Positions 35,231-45,550 of a stretch of DNA of 64,000 nt are shown in pieces (the first letter of the stretch is position 1; every line of letters starts with the position of its first letter). A program made the translations under genes and the position numbers. Origin of the DNA: Caenispirillum bisanense. GTDB lineage: Bacteria > Pseudomonadota > Alphaproteobacteria > Rhodospirillales > Rhodospirillaceae. The notes beneath the pieces are model-generated. The model saw only the letters and a program-made list of their open reading frames with translations, searched no databases and was not told the DNA's origin. The stretch is from positions 62,001 to 126,000 of the forward strand of contig NZ_BAAAEP010000003.1 of NCBI RefSeq assembly GCF_039523075.1, given 5' to 3'.

Positions 35231-36823
35231 CTAGAGCGGGTCACGGCGCTTGCGCTTTTCCTGCAACCTGAAGACGGGCATCGCGCCGACCAACTGACCT
35301 GGGTTGGCACGTTCATTTTCTAATTCTTCATGGCCAATAGCGAACGACGCGTAGAACAGCGCCGAGCGCGCCATCTGCATGACCCGGATCGCTTTCGCCT
35401 CGAGTTCGTCGCTGCCAATCACAATGCCGAACCCACTGCTGCCGGGGGCCGCGATCGCGAGCGGTTTTGCCCAGCCTTCATTCACACGTAAATATGTGTG
35501 CTCGAGCGCGTTGCGGATAGCGTGCAGTTCGCGCGCATCGGCCGCCGTCGTCTGTTTGAGTTGGTTGTCGAACAGCTCCTTCGAAAGCCAGTAGAGCCCG
35601 CGTAGCGGCCAATTGCTTCTGCTCTCGAACTGCGGAAGCAACCGCTGCTTGTTCTCCACCATCCAGACGTTCTTGAAGCTGATCCGCTCAGGGACCTTCC
35701 CAAGTTTCCAATAATGATTGACGAGAAAGGCGACCTTGTCGAGGAGTGAATAGGCGACACGATAAGCGGTGCGGATGCGCTCACTCGCAAGGGAGTAAAG
35801 TGGATAGTCGAGCGTATCGGTCAGGGCGACGCCGCGATCAGAGAAATGGACCCGCGTACTGCTCATACCCTCGAACAGCATAAAGCGAGCCGAGGCATAT
35901 TCTTGCTTCATCTGGTTGAAGAAGCCGAAGATCGGCGGGGGCAGATAGCCATTGGGCCGCTCGTCCATCCCCTCCGTAATCGGTGGCAACACCAAGTTGT
36001 CGATCGCGGCCGCCGGATGCGGTCCAAGATCGTTCAGCGGGCAGAGGAACAGCCGGTGCTCGAGGCACCAGAGGCGATAAGCTCGGTCGATCTTGGTGCG
36101 CCCCATGTAGCCTACGCCGAGTTGCTGCGCCTCACGCGCTGCGACGACATCGAGCGCCCCCGCTAGGCCGCGCTCCATCTCGGCGAATCTGAGAAACACC
36201 TCGGTCGGATCTACCGATTCATAGACGGCATCGGGCGCCATCGCCGCGTGCAGGCTGTCATGGGCATGAAGCGCGAGGATGGCGCGCTCGCGATTGTCCC
36301 GCACCATGCCCGCATAATGCCTGAGTCCTGCACCGCGATTGCCGAGCGCCATTGCGAAGTTCGGAATGATCTTGAGCGCGGCGCCCCAGCCGGCGATCGC
36401 ATCGATGGACCGGCCGACCGTGTTGAGCAGGTTTGCGTGGTTGGTGAGAATCTGACAACGCCGCACCTTGTCTAGGCTCTTGAATCCGGGGTGATTGGCG
36501 GCGCGCGACAGGGCGAGCATTTCCTCCTGAAGTTCGGGCGCCTCCCACGACCAGGACTGACGGATATTCGCGATATGAGCCTGGGCCGACCATGCATTTG
36601 CCCGGAAATACTCACAAAGCGCGCCCTGCTCGTCGGTAAGCGACCGATTGGCGAGGTCGTCGAGCAGGAAGAGTGCACGCTTCACGCCTCGCTCGAACGA
36701 TGCGTCGAACGCGTCGTCGATCAACTGACCGATATGGGCGAACGCCTCGTCAATGGTCATTTTGATGATGCTGTGGTCGCAGCGTTTGCTGAGTTCTTCC
36801 AGGTTTGCTTGCCGTGACTTCAT
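35231..36823 (-). CDS. LA2681-type HEPN-domain protein
   Basis: The 530-residue product is mostly helical. The first two-thirds resemble tandem helical repeats (ALKIIPNFAMALGNRGAGL, a TPR-like stretch). The C-terminal part has AYRVAYSLLDKVAFLVNHYW and then IRNALEHTYLRV, with R437 and H442 matching the R-x(4-6)-H active site of HEPN ribonucleases. This combination fits the LA2681-like HEPN family. HEPN proteins of defence islands cut RNA upon infection. It is on the same strand as the Wadjet operon, 101 bases after jetD. Confidence 0.7.
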   Translation of the reverse strand: MKSRQANLEELSKRCDHSIIKMTIDEAFAHIGQLIDDAFDASFERGVKRALFLLDDLANRSLTDEQGALCEYFRANAWSAQAHIANIRQSWSWEAPELQEEMLALSRAANHPGFKSLDKVRRCQILTNHANLLNTVGRSIDAIAGWGAALKIIPNFAMALGNRGAGLRHYAGMVRDNRERAILALHAHDSLHAAMAPDAVYESVDPTEVFLRFAEMERGLAGALDVVAAREAQQLGVGYMGRTKIDRAYRLWCLEHRLFLCPLNDLGPHPAAAIDNLVLPPITEGMDERPNGYLPPPIFGFFNQMKQEYASARFMLFEGMSSTRVHFSDRGVALTDTLDYPLYSLASERIRTAYRVAYSLLDKVAFLVNHYWKLGKVPERISFKNVWMVENKQRLLPQFESRSNWPLRGLYWLSKELFDNQLKQTTAADARELHAIRNALEHTYLRVNEGWAKPLAIAAPGSSGFGIVIGSDELEAKAIRVMQMARSALFYASFAIGHEELENERANPGQLVGAMPVFRLQEKRKRRDPL

Positions 36824-36924
36824 TTGCCGACCAGAAAAAAATCGTGAGGCCTAATTTCTTGAATACCCAGCTTGTAGGTGGGCTGGCTCGCCGCCGAGAC
36901 GAGATGCACTCGGCGCTATGGTAG

Positions 36925-38022
36925 CTAGGGAATCACGTCGTAGGCGGCAGCTTCCGAGCATCGAGTTCCTGGTGTCCCCGCGCCAGGAGCAGCAATGCGG
37001 TACTCCTCTCCAAGCTGCACCCAGTCGGGCAGCGGCCACACAGCCTCCTGGTCGACCGCACGGTACCGGCAGCGTTCAGCCAAATGCCGCACCTCGGGCA
37101 ACTCTCCGCGGGGCGCACGCTGGTTAGGCTTTCCGGCCCCAAACAGCTTGGAATAGGGATGGGAGGTGCGCCGGTCGTCCAGCATTTTCTCCATGGTCGC
37201 GTAGACTGCTGGCAGCCTTAGCCCCGGAATGGCTTCGCGTAACGCCTCAAAGATGCGCAGCCCTTCGAGATCTAAATCCCCCCAGAAGAAGGATGGCCGC
37301 TCGGCCAAGACCGATGGCAGATCGACGCGGTCACCAGCGGCGGGGCAGGCAATTACCTGGCCAGCCGCAAGGCGGCGCCCAAGGTTCTCGATGCTGAGTC
37401 CATAGCCGAAGGCGCAGACCACCAGGCGACGCTGGCAGAAGCCGCTGGCCAGCAGGGCGCCGAAGCAGCTCGGGTTTTCGACCAGTAGCACCGATTCCGG
37501 GTTAGCCGGGCCGGCGGTCACAGCGAACAACGGCCTTTGAACCAGGCCGCCATGACTCGCCACCACCGCCTGGGTCAGGCCCAGGGCATCGAGTGCCTTA
37601 GATGAGCCCATTAGGTTGACTGCCGACAGCACATAGTGGTCGGCATCCCTGACTGGCTGCAGTGTACCGGCGGCCGCCTCGGCCAGCACCGCCTGATCTT
37701 CGCTCGGCAATTCCCACACCGTTGCCGGCGGACTGTGAAGCAGGGGCGCGCGGTCCTCGGGTGCCTCGGCCACTCGGCGCCGCCACTCGACCAGGTCCGG
37801 CCGCACGACCTCCTCGAGCGGGATGCGCCACCGCAGGGTGGCGACGACATCGCCATCCTGCGTGACGCCCTGAAGCTCTGTAGCTAGCATCCTCAAGCCA
37901 TCGCGCACTGCTAAGCGGCTGATGTCGGCTTCAGTGGCGATCTTCTCTACAGCCGTCCTGGGCCGCAGGCCACCTTTGCGCAACAGTTTCTCAAGGGCCT
38001 GGCGCACCCGCTGTTCAGACAT
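36925..38022 (-). CDS. jetD: Wadjet nuclease subunit JetD
   Basis: The 365-residue product starts MSEQRVRQALEKLL at 38022, overlapping the jetC stop by eight bases. An N-terminal winged-helix region is followed by a Toprim-type nuclease fold related to topoisomerase VI A: the glutamate in VLLVENPSCF and the DxD of FFWGDLDLEGLRIF. JetD is the subunit that cuts plasmid DNA after the JetABC motor has extruded it. The last 30 residues are low-complexity and unlike the rest, so a late frameshift in the gene is possible. Confidence 0.83.
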   Translation of the reverse strand: MSEQRVRQALEKLLRKGGLRPRTAVEKIATEADISRLAVRDGLRMLATELQGVTQDGDVVATLRWRIPLEEVVRPDLVEWRRRVAEAPEDRAPLLHSPPATVWELPSEDQAVLAEAAAGTLQPVRDADHYVLSAVNLMGSSKALDALGLTQAVVASHGGLVQRPLFAVTAGPANPESVLLVENPSCFGALLASGFCQRRLVVCAFGYGLSIENLGRRLAAGQVIACPAAGDRVDLPSVLAERPSFFWGDLDLEGLRIFEALREAIPGLRLPAVYATMEKMLDDRRTSHPYSKLFGAGKPNQRAPRGELPEVRHLAERCRYRAVDQEAVWPLPDWVQLGEEYRIAAPGAGTPGTRCSEAAAYDVIP

Positions 38023-41000
38023 TCGGTTGGTCCTCGGGCAGCTTGTCGACATGCAGCTCAATAACGTCGACCGCTCCTTCGCCGAGTGTTAGAACGTCGT
38101 CATCGATCGCTTGATGCTGGTCGTCGACGACAACAAACCCCTCGCCGTCGCCGATCCGGCGGAGGCCAAGGTGCTCGGGGAAGATCTGGGGGTCGTTCTC
38201 ATAAGCTTCGTTGTGGATCCACCCGATAAGCTGGAACTTTCCCTTGAGCGTACGGAGGGCGTCGAGCGACTCCCGGATCAGCTTCCGATTGCTGACGTTC
38301 GAGAACAACCCGTCGATCATCACCACTCGGGTCTGATGCGTAGAGCCACGGCGCTTGCCTGCCGAAGCTAAGCTGTCCCGCTCATCGCGGTGAATGGCGA
38401 AGTCGGCCATCTTGGTCATCAACAGCAAGGCTAGGGCGTTCGCCTGGCCGGTCGAAATCTTCTTAGTCAGCTGCATGCGCTCGCCGCGGCCGATGCGCGG
38501 GTGGCGCAGATAGACGCGCGGACCGCCGTACTCGCGGCCTTCGGCGTCCTTCTTGCCGGAGAAGACGGCCCGGTAGAAGGAACGACGGATCTCCTCCTTG
38601 AGGCGCTTCTCGAAATCCGATTGGCTTATAGCCTCCCCGGCTTCTTCATCGGCAGCACGACTTGCTTCGTGCCGCTTAATCATGGCTATGACCCGATCGA
38701 CCGCATGTCGGAGGCCGTCGCGACCAAGCACGGCGGCTTCAATCTCGAACCCCGCCTCGCTACCGTCGTTAGACGGCTTGAGGCACGATTTAAGCAACTT
38801 GAAGTGATCCTCGACCTGGAAGGTAAAGGCTTCGAGGCTCTCCGAAAGCTTCTGACGCTCGTTGTCGATGTCCTCCTTGGCTTGCGTCCAGACGCGCTCC
38901 TGGTCGCCGACATGCTTTTCAAAGGCGCTAAACAGCTGCTCGATGCGGCTGGTCCGGTCGGCGGCCAGCGCCTCGTCCAGTAGCGAGCGGTCGGTGTGGC
39001 TGAGGGTCAATGCCTTGTCGTCACGCAGGGCCTCGACCGCCTGCATGTAGGCCTTCCAATAACGATCTTTGGCCCCGCTGGATGCCTTAATGCTTGGCGT
39101 TAGTCGATCGAGCTGGAAGTCATCAAGGTCAGCAACCACCTCCTCGAGCTCATCGAGGAGATGCTCGTCCAATTCGTCGCCGAGCCCTAAGCGCACCCGT
39201 TCGGCCGAGGCCATCGCCCTGGCCAACAGCTCCGATGGTTTTCCAGTGGCGGACAGCGCGATTTCGACAGCGGAAGCCGCCAAGCGAGCCTGCCGCCGCC
39301 GTTCCAGCAGCGCATGCACCACGGTGTCGAGACGCTTCATCCGCTCTCGGGCTATCTTGAGCTGCGGCTTGAGGTCCGCTATCCGGCCCTCGACCTCAAC
39401 CTTGCGTTCCTGAGCGGCGTTAATCTCCGCGTCGAGGCGGCCATGCTGGTCCTGCAAGCCGCTGACAGTGCGACCCTCGCGTTCTGCGACAAGGCCGGAG
39501 ATCGCCAGTTCCAACCGGAACGACGCGCGGGCGTCGCAGCGACGCTCCTCCGCTTGCAGCTCGTCAAGCTTGGAGAGATAGTCTCGTTCGAACGCCGGCC
39601 CATCAGCATCGAGATAGCCCTGCGCCCGCTCCACAAGCGGCCTTTGTCCTGCTAGAGCAACCTCGGCTTTTGACAGCTCTTCCCGACACGCCGACGCCGC
39701 CTGTTCAGCGTCAGCGACGGCCGTCATTCCCTCTTCGTGGGCGGCCTCTGCTTCGTCAAGCGCTTGCTTCAGATCGTTGATCCGGCTGCGCAGCAACGCC
39801 AGTGTGTCGCGCCCACCTGCTCGGGCGAATTGCTCGGCAGCCTGAATGTCCGGAATCCGCGCCGCACGCTCTTCAAGGCGCGGCAGGTCGTTCTCGATCA
39901 TCGCCAGGTCCTCGCGGGCCTTACGCAGTCCCGCTTCAACGGCAATAAGACGAGCCGCGCCACCAGAAGTAAGGAAGCTCACCGCCTGCCTGATCAGCGT
40001 CAAAGATGACGGGGAGGCCCGCGCCACCGCCGCCGGTCGCTCGGCTTCTAATTCCGCCTGTTCACTGGCAAGGTCGGATAGCTGCTCCTGTTCTGCCGCA
40101 AGGCGCTCCTCGCCTCCTTCGCCCAAATACCGTTCGGCCTCACGCAGGCGCTGCACGCTGTCTTCGGTGATGAGCGCGGCTAACTCGGCTTCGCGCGCAG
40201 TCGCCTCGGCGGCGTCGCCACGCAGCGCGTCAAGCTTTGCAACAAGCCCCCGCTCGTCGGCGGCGCAGGCGTCACGCACCAGCTGGCTCGCCGACGAAGC
40301 TTCATCCAACTCGTCGCGTTCCGCGGTTAGAGCCTCGACGGCCTCTTCGGCCTTGCGCAGGTTGGCCGCGATCTCCGCCCGGGTGCGTTCGACCTGATGC
40401 GGATCGATAAGGCCTTGGACCTGCAGGGTTGCGCCGCCGGCAAAGGTCCCGGTAGCTAGGCCGTCGCGTAGATCGACGTCCGGGTGCCGACAGAATTTGC
40501 GCAGTCCATCGAGCCAGAAGATAGGCGACTCAATCTCCGCCGCGTCCAGCGCCGCTAGCATGTGTCGCGCGTCGTCGATCGTCTCGGCTACCGGCGCATG
40601 CAGGACATGCGAGAAATGCGTCAGGACGGTGGCGCGATGCTCCTCTCCAGCGAGTTCCTCTTCGATGACCTGATGGACCCGGCGGGGGGAGCCACCGACT
40701 ACCTCAAGGACTTCCGAGGCAATCCGGCCAGCCGCCGTCGCCGATTTCTTGAGATCCTCAAGCTGTCTCGCAAGCCGCTCGGCCCTCTTCTGCTGGTTGT
40801 CGAGGTTACCAATCACATGGGTCAGCCGCTCAGTCCGTTTCTGCCGCTGGGCTGCCGGCGATGAGGCATCCGGGAACGCTGCGCGGAAGCTTGCGATTAC
40901 CGTCGCGTCGGCTTCGGCGGACGCCAGCTTCGTTGCGACCTCTTGGGCAGAGGCAGCGGCAACCATTTGCTCTTCTCGAAAGGCCGCTTCGAGGCCAGGC

Positions 41001-43252
41001 ACGGGCCGCCCAGCAGCGACGCTCTCCGCGTACTGCAAGGCAGCCGCGCCGGCCATCAGGCTCTCGACTAGACGCGTCTGCCGGGTGAGGTCACTAGGCA
41101 GCTCCTGGAGACGGCGCTCCACTTCAGCCAGCCGCTGACTGACCTTGGCCTCCAGTCCATCGGGTTCCTCATTAGGGAAGACCGTCCGAAACTGCTCATT
41201 GTCTCCGGCAAGCGTTGTGAGCGTTGTCTGCTCGCTGCCCAGGCTGTCGATGCTGACCTGCAGCTTGGCCCGCTGTTCGATGGCGTCGTCACGCTGCTGC
41301 CGAACGATGACCGATAGGCCAACGGGGTTCTCGCCGGGAAAATGCTGCTCAAAGCGCTCGACCGGCTCGAGCAGCAGTTCAATGCGGTGACGCTCCTTGG
41401 TCTTCTCTTCAGATGCCGACCTGGCTTTGCCGACGGCCGCCTTCAACTCCTGTTCATGGCGCTTGGCAGCTTCATGGGCCAAATTTGCCGCTCTATGGGC
41501 GACCGTCCGCGCGTGACAATCCGCTTCCAGCTGCGCGAGGACCCCTTTGGGCGAGAGATCGCCATGGAGTTCGACAAAGCTTGCATGGGCGTCGCGGGCA
41601 CCCTGCAAGGCAATGCGCCGCTGGACATGCAGTTCACGGGCCTGGCGCGCCGCACCTCTGGCGGCACCGACCGTCGGTGCGACCGCCTCCAGGTCCGCGA
41701 GTTCGGTCGAGGTGAACACCCCACTGTCGCGCAATGACTTGAGTTCAAAGGCATCGGCCTGCAGGGACTGGATGTTCTTGAACAACTCGGCTTGCTGACG
41801 GCGTAGCGCGTCGCACTGCTCGTCCAAGCTGGCAATCTCGCCCGTATGGGCTTTTTGCTCGGACTCCATGCTGGCGACCAGCTGACGGAACGGGTTGGTG
41901 TCGCCGGCGTCGGCGCGGTACTCAAACCCATAGTTCAGGGCGCGCAGGGCGCTTTCCCTATCCCAGCCTGCAGCAAAAGTGGGGCGTCGCTGCACCAGGG
42001 TGACTGCCTGAGTAAGGGCATAACCCCGGCCAGCCGCGCCGCGGCCACGGTTGTCGGTGAGATTATCACAAGGTATCGCAATGACTTCTTTCCGGGAGAG
42101 CGCTCGACCTGCGAATCCGTGTCGCTCGGCGTCCTGGTTGATCTCCCGAGATTCGCAAGCCGCCAGTTCGGCCAAGAGTGCATCCGGCACCAGCCATTCG
42201 CCGCCCTGCTTCACCAAGCCATTGGCAACCTGGCGGACCTGTTCATTGCGCTCATTGAGCACCGGCGGTACGCCCGGCAACGGCCGTTGCTCGACCACGT
42301 CGAGCACGAAGGCCACCTCGCCGCCGAGATCATTGACCAAACGGTCGAGCCGCGCCCGTTCATCAAGAAATGCCTTAAGCTTCGCGCGCACCTTCTCGAG
42401 CTCACTAAAGGTTCGCTTGTCCTTCTCAAGGGACTGCCCAAGCCGTTCATTTTTTAGTTCAGCTCGAATCAGCGGGCTGGCGCTATTGAGAATGGTGTCC
42501 TCGAAACGCGTTTCGTCGTCCTTGCCGAAGCCGCGCATAGCGTTGGCCAACACCTCGGGGGCAATATGCTCGTAGAAGAAGGCCGCGTCATAGGCATCGA
42601 CCTGGCCATCCGACCGCCGCGTCTTCACCCGGAAAAACTCCTCGGCCGAGTCCCCCCCGCCCGCCTTCTGATAGGCGACCAGTTGGGCCAGCATCGCTAG
42701 GTCGAAATGCTTGGCAACCAGCTCAAGCGAACCCTCCCTGGTGAGGTTCGGGTGAGCATCGCGCTGCGCCTTCAGACGGTCGCGAAACTGCTGGTTTGAG
42801 ATGACGCGAACCTTGGTACCAGTGCGCTCGACGCAGGGGCAATCCTCGAAATTGCCCTGGTAGTAATAGAAGGTCAGCTCACTGTCGGCGTTGCCGTAGA
42901 TGCCGAACACGTATGGCTCGCCGGGCACTTCGACGCCCATGTGACCGAGAAGACCACCGACCGGCTGGTCGCGATACAGCAGCTCGACACGGATATGCGT
43001 GTAGACGCCCTTGCGTCGTGGGGCACAGACCGCCTTGGTGGTCTGGGCGAAGCCCTGGTCGCGGGTCAGCATGCAGTAAATCGCACGGTTCAGTGTGCTC
43101 TTGCCCATGCCATTGGTCGCGACGATGGCCGCCGACTGGCCCCTCAGATGGAGCAGTAGGTGCGGATAGTGTGTCTGCCACTGCGCCTTCCGCGGCTCGA
43201 CGTTGTCAAGATTGAGGAAATTGGCGATCTCAAAGCGATTGATGACGGACAT
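38015..43252 (-). CDS. jetC: Wadjet SMC/MukB-like ATPase JetC, unusually long
   Basis: The 1745-residue product has an N-terminal ATP-binding head with IVATNGMGKSTLNRAIY (the first P-loop residue is Ala), very long coiled coils rich in Glu, Ala, Arg and Leu, a hinge-like interruption, and the C-terminal head with the signature STGQANALALLL and Walker B RVVMIDGLFSN. It is the loop-extruding motor of Wadjet, which recognises small circular DNA. Typical JetC and MukB proteins are about 1100-1500 residues, so this is a large form. ATG abuts the jetB stop directly. Confidence 0.88.
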   Translation of the reverse strand: MSVINRFEIANFLNLDNVEPRKAQWQTHYPHLLLHLRGQSAAIVATNGMGKSTLNRAIYCMLTRDQGFAQTTKAVCAPRRKGVYTHIRVELLYRDQPVGGLLGHMGVEVPGEPYVFGIYGNADSELTFYYYQGNFEDCPCVERTGTKVRVISNQQFRDRLKAQRDAHPNLTREGSLELVAKHFDLAMLAQLVAYQKAGGGDSAEEFFRVKTRRSDGQVDAYDAAFFYEHIAPEVLANAMRGFGKDDETRFEDTILNSASPLIRAELKNERLGQSLEKDKRTFSELEKVRAKLKAFLDERARLDRLVNDLGGEVAFVLDVVEQRPLPGVPPVLNERNEQVRQVANGLVKQGGEWLVPDALLAELAACESREINQDAERHGFAGRALSRKEVIAIPCDNLTDNRGRGAAGRGYALTQAVTLVQRRPTFAAGWDRESALRALNYGFEYRADAGDTNPFRQLVASMESEQKAHTGEIASLDEQCDALRRQQAELFKNIQSLQADAFELKSLRDSGVFTSTELADLEAVAPTVGAARGAARQARELHVQRRIALQGARDAHASFVELHGDLSPKGVLAQLEADCHARTVAHRAANLAHEAAKRHEQELKAAVGKARSASEEKTKERHRIELLLEPVERFEQHFPGENPVGLSVIVRQQRDDAIEQRAKLQVSIDSLGSEQTTLTTLAGDNEQFRTVFPNEEPDGLEAKVSQRLAEVERRLQELPSDLTRQTRLVESLMAGAAALQYAESVAAGRPVPGLEAAFREEQMVAAASAQEVATKLASAEADATVIASFRAAFPDASSPAAQRQKRTERLTHVIGNLDNQQKRAERLARQLEDLKKSATAAGRIASEVLEVVGGSPRRVHQVIEEELAGEEHRATVLTHFSHVLHAPVAETIDDARHMLAALDAAEIESPIFWLDGLRKFCRHPDVDLRDGLATGTFAGGATLQVQGLIDPHQVERTRAEIAANLRKAEEAVEALTAERDELDEASSASQLVRDACAADERGLVAKLDALRGDAAEATAREAELAALITEDSVQRLREAERYLGEGGEERLAAEQEQLSDLASEQAELEAERPAAVARASPSSLTLIRQAVSFLTSGGAARLIAVEAGLRKAREDLAMIENDLPRLEERAARIPDIQAAEQFARAGGRDTLALLRSRINDLKQALDEAEAAHEEGMTAVADAEQAASACREELSKAEVALAGQRPLVERAQGYLDADGPAFERDYLSKLDELQAEERRCDARASFRLELAISGLVAEREGRTVSGLQDQHGRLDAEINAAQERKVEVEGRIADLKPQLKIARERMKRLDTVVHALLERRRQARLAASAVEIALSATGKPSELLARAMASAERVRLGLGDELDEHLLDELEEVVADLDDFQLDRLTPSIKASSGAKDRYWKAYMQAVEALRDDKALTLSHTDRSLLDEALAADRTSRIEQLFSAFEKHVGDQERVWTQAKEDIDNERQKLSESLEAFTFQVEDHFKLLKSCLKPSNDGSEAGFEIEAAVLGRDGLRHAVDRVIAMIKRHEASRAADEEAGEAISQSDFEKRLKEEIRRSFYRAVFSGKKDAEGREYGGPRVYLRHPRIGRGERMQLTKKISTGQANALALLLMTKMADFAIHRDERDSLASAGKRRGSTHQTRVVMIDGLFSNVSNRKLIRESLDALRTLKGKFQLIGWIHNEAYENDPQIFPEHLGLRRIGDGEGFVVVDDQHQAIDDDVLTLGEGAVDVIELHVDKLPEDQPNV

Positions 43253-44134
43253 CTATTCCACCTCCTCGACCTCGTCTTCGGCCAAGTCACCCGCATCGCG
43301 CGGCTGGTCGTTTTCTTCCCGCGCGAATTGGCGATCTTCCGGCGCCTCGCTGGCGCCACCGATCGCTTCGACCTGCTCAATGGTATCCTCGACCAGGAGA
43401 TGCGGGGCATAGCGGCGGAAATTCTCGGCGATCTCCAAGGCACTCCACAGAGTCTGGCGGTAAGCCACATGCGGCAGGCCGCCGACACTGACGCTGACGT
43501 CCTTGATCTCTTCCAGGATGCCGACGCGCTTCATCGCGCCTAGAAACGCCTCAACCCGCTTGTCGAGCTGGCGGTCGGTGAGCCCGACGATGGCCGAGCG
43601 GATCGCGGTACGCCTGCTATCTGAGCCATCGTCACGCTCTGCATTGAGGGCATCAATGCGCCGCCGCGCCTCGGAGAGGAACTCCTCCTCATCGACCGAT
43701 GAGTCTTTGAAACTGCTGACCGCCTCAATCGGCCGCTCGTCGCGGGTGTAGAGGAAGTAGAGCAAGATCAGCATGAAGAATGTGGCACGGATGGCTACCT
43801 GCTCTGGCGTTTCGTCACGACGGCTGTCGGTCACCGCGCGCAGGATTTCGCCGCCCCGCAGATGTGCCGGAGGTGCGGTCGCCGGATTGCGGATGGCGGC
43901 GTAGGCCAGGCCGTCGCCAGCCAAGCCGAACTGCTGGATGTCGCGCACCACGAGACGCAGGCCCTGCGTCTCAAGAAAGTCCTCGAGATCGCCCAGGCGA
44001 CCGCCCGCCGCAGTCAAGATACGAATGGCTTCGCGTTCGCTCTCCGACCGCCGACGGCCCGGCACTGCCTGACCATAGAGGATGCGGTTCTGGCGGAGCT
44101 CGTTGTAGACGAGCCCGATTTGCTGCGGGGTCAT
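43253..44134 (-). CDS. jetB: Wadjet subunit JetB (MksE/KITE-like)
   Basis: The 293-residue product lies between the kleisin-like and SMC-like genes, as MksE/JetB does. It begins TPQQIGLVYNELRQNRILYG and contains DLEDFLETQGLRL and IRATFFMLILLYFLYTRDE. Winged-helix KITE folds are expected but not visible as motifs. An acidic Asp/Glu-rich tail follows. It starts inside the jetA stop codon. The assignment rests mainly on gene order and size. Confidence 0.78.
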   Translation of the reverse strand: MTPQQIGLVYNELRQNRILYGQAVPGRRRSESEREAIRILTAAGGRLGDLEDFLETQGLRLVVRDIQQFGLAGDGLAYAAIRNPATAPPAHLRGGEILRAVTDSRRDETPEQVAIRATFFMLILLYFLYTRDERPIEAVSSFKDSSVDEEEFLSEARRRIDALNAERDDGSDSRRTAIRSAIVGLTDRQLDKRVEAFLGAMKRVGILEEIKDVSVSVGGLPHVAYRQTLWSALEIAENFRRYAPHLLVEDTIEQVEAIGGASEAPEDRQFAREENDQPRDAGDLAEDEVEEVE

Positions 44135-45525
44135 CGCATCTTCTCCTCAAGGCGCAGGCGGATGTCCGATGCGGTAAGCCGGTGGCCAGCATGGTCGACC
44201 GACTTGAAGCCGTCGCAGCGTTCGACGACGACGGATATTCTTTTCCCGAACGGTTCGGCCACCACGTATGTGCCGAACAGGCCGGCAACGTCGGATGGCG
44301 ACTCGATCCCGAGTGCGCCGTCCTCCAGAAAATCGAAAAGGCTTTTTGGCCCTGTCTTCAGGGCGGCCAGCAGTTGGCGCCGATGGCGCATCAGCCAGCT
44401 CTGCATTTTGACGCTCACGCTCAGCGCGCCGAAATCGAACTCTGCACCTGCCGGCTCCTCAGGCTCCACGGCCTCAGGCAGGCAACCTTCAATGTCGAGG
44501 ACTGACAGGTAATCGGCGTCGGAGCCCCAGCCGCCGAGACCCTCGAGCATCGACATCATGGTGTCTTCTGAGCATGGCGTGGCAAGAAAGGCATCAAGGG
44601 CGAAATCGAAACGCACGAGGCCGACACGGGGGCGCTGGTCCTGCTGGACGACGTCGAGCAGTTCGTCCCAACGTCGACGCAGGCTCTCGGTTGCGCGGTG
44701 GACACGTACCACATGCACGCGCAGCTCACTTAAGCTGATGCCGCGGGGGCCGGCGGCCATCAGCCAGGTCTCGTGACGGGTGGCCACGTCCTGGGTGCCG
44801 ATGATCTCGAGCGCCTGGATGGCGGCCGAATGGCATCGGCCAATCATGCCGCTGAAGTGGGTGCGGTGCTCAAGGTATTGACGGACCAATTCGCGGAAGG
44901 ACGGGCTCTCGAGGATCGACGTCAGGTGTTCGTTGAACAGCCGGATCGAGGTGATCACTTCGGCGGCGATGTCGGGAATACGGTCGAACAGCCCGCTGTG
45001 CAGGGCCGCGACAATTTTCTCGACCTCCTTGTCCTCGAACAGCCAATGCTCGCGATGACGCAGCACGCGGATCCACAGCCGCCCCGCCTCGCTCAGCTTC
45101 ACACGGTCAAGGCGCGCGTGGTAGCGCACCAGCCGCGACCAGGTGCGCGTGCGATGGTCCTGCACCACGCCGTCGATGACCTGCTGGTAGCGGATCTCGC
45201 GGTCGACATCAAGGAAACGCACGCAGAACCGCAACTCGTCAAGATCGAGTCCAACAATGTGGTCCTTCAGGCCGTGTGCGACGACGGACAGGGGCACGAA
45301 ACCGCTATCGCCCATCTCAAGTCGTTGTTCAAGGGCGGCCAGCAGATGTCCGGCAACAAGGGCGCGGCGGCCAGCATTCTCCTGCGTGGTCGGCGCTGCG
45401 ATGGCCGGGGAGTCAGGATCGACCCGAGCACCTTGCAGATCAGCCAGCCGCGAGGCCAGCGCAGTAATCAGCACGTCAGGGGGGAGGCCCTGAGGATTGG
45501 CATCGAAGTAGGTCAGCGCCGTCAC
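44131..45525 (-). CDS. jetA: Wadjet kleisin-like subunit JetA
   Basis: The 464-residue product is first in the operon and has the size and helical character of MksF/JetA kleisins: LVAGHLLAALEQRLEMGD, RFLDVDREIRYQQVIDG and a middle region with many helices, then an acidic linker (EAVEPEEPAGAEFD) and a C-terminal domain. It would bridge the JetC heads. The promoter region carries a good sigma70-like site and a palindrome at 45578-45592. Confidence 0.78.
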   Translation of the reverse strand: MTALTYFDANPQGLPPDVLITALASRLADLQGARVDPDSPAIAAPTTQENAGRRALVAGHLLAALEQRLEMGDSGFVPLSVVAHGLKDHIVGLDLDELRFCVRFLDVDREIRYQQVIDGVVQDHRTRTWSRLVRYHARLDRVKLSEAGRLWIRVLRHREHWLFEDKEVEKIVAALHSGLFDRIPDIAAEVITSIRLFNEHLTSILESPSFRELVRQYLEHRTHFSGMIGRCHSAAIQALEIIGTQDVATRHETWLMAAGPRGISLSELRVHVVRVHRATESLRRRWDELLDVVQQDQRPRVGLVRFDFALDAFLATPCSEDTMMSMLEGLGGWGSDADYLSVLDIEGCLPEAVEPEEPAGAEFDFGALSVSVKMQSWLMRHRRQLLAALKTGPKSLFDFLEDGALGIESPSDVAGLFGTYVVAEPFGKRISVVVERCDGFKSVDHAGHRLTASDIRLRLEEKMR

Positions 45526-45550
45526 GATCTACCATCCGCCTGTTTCCTAG

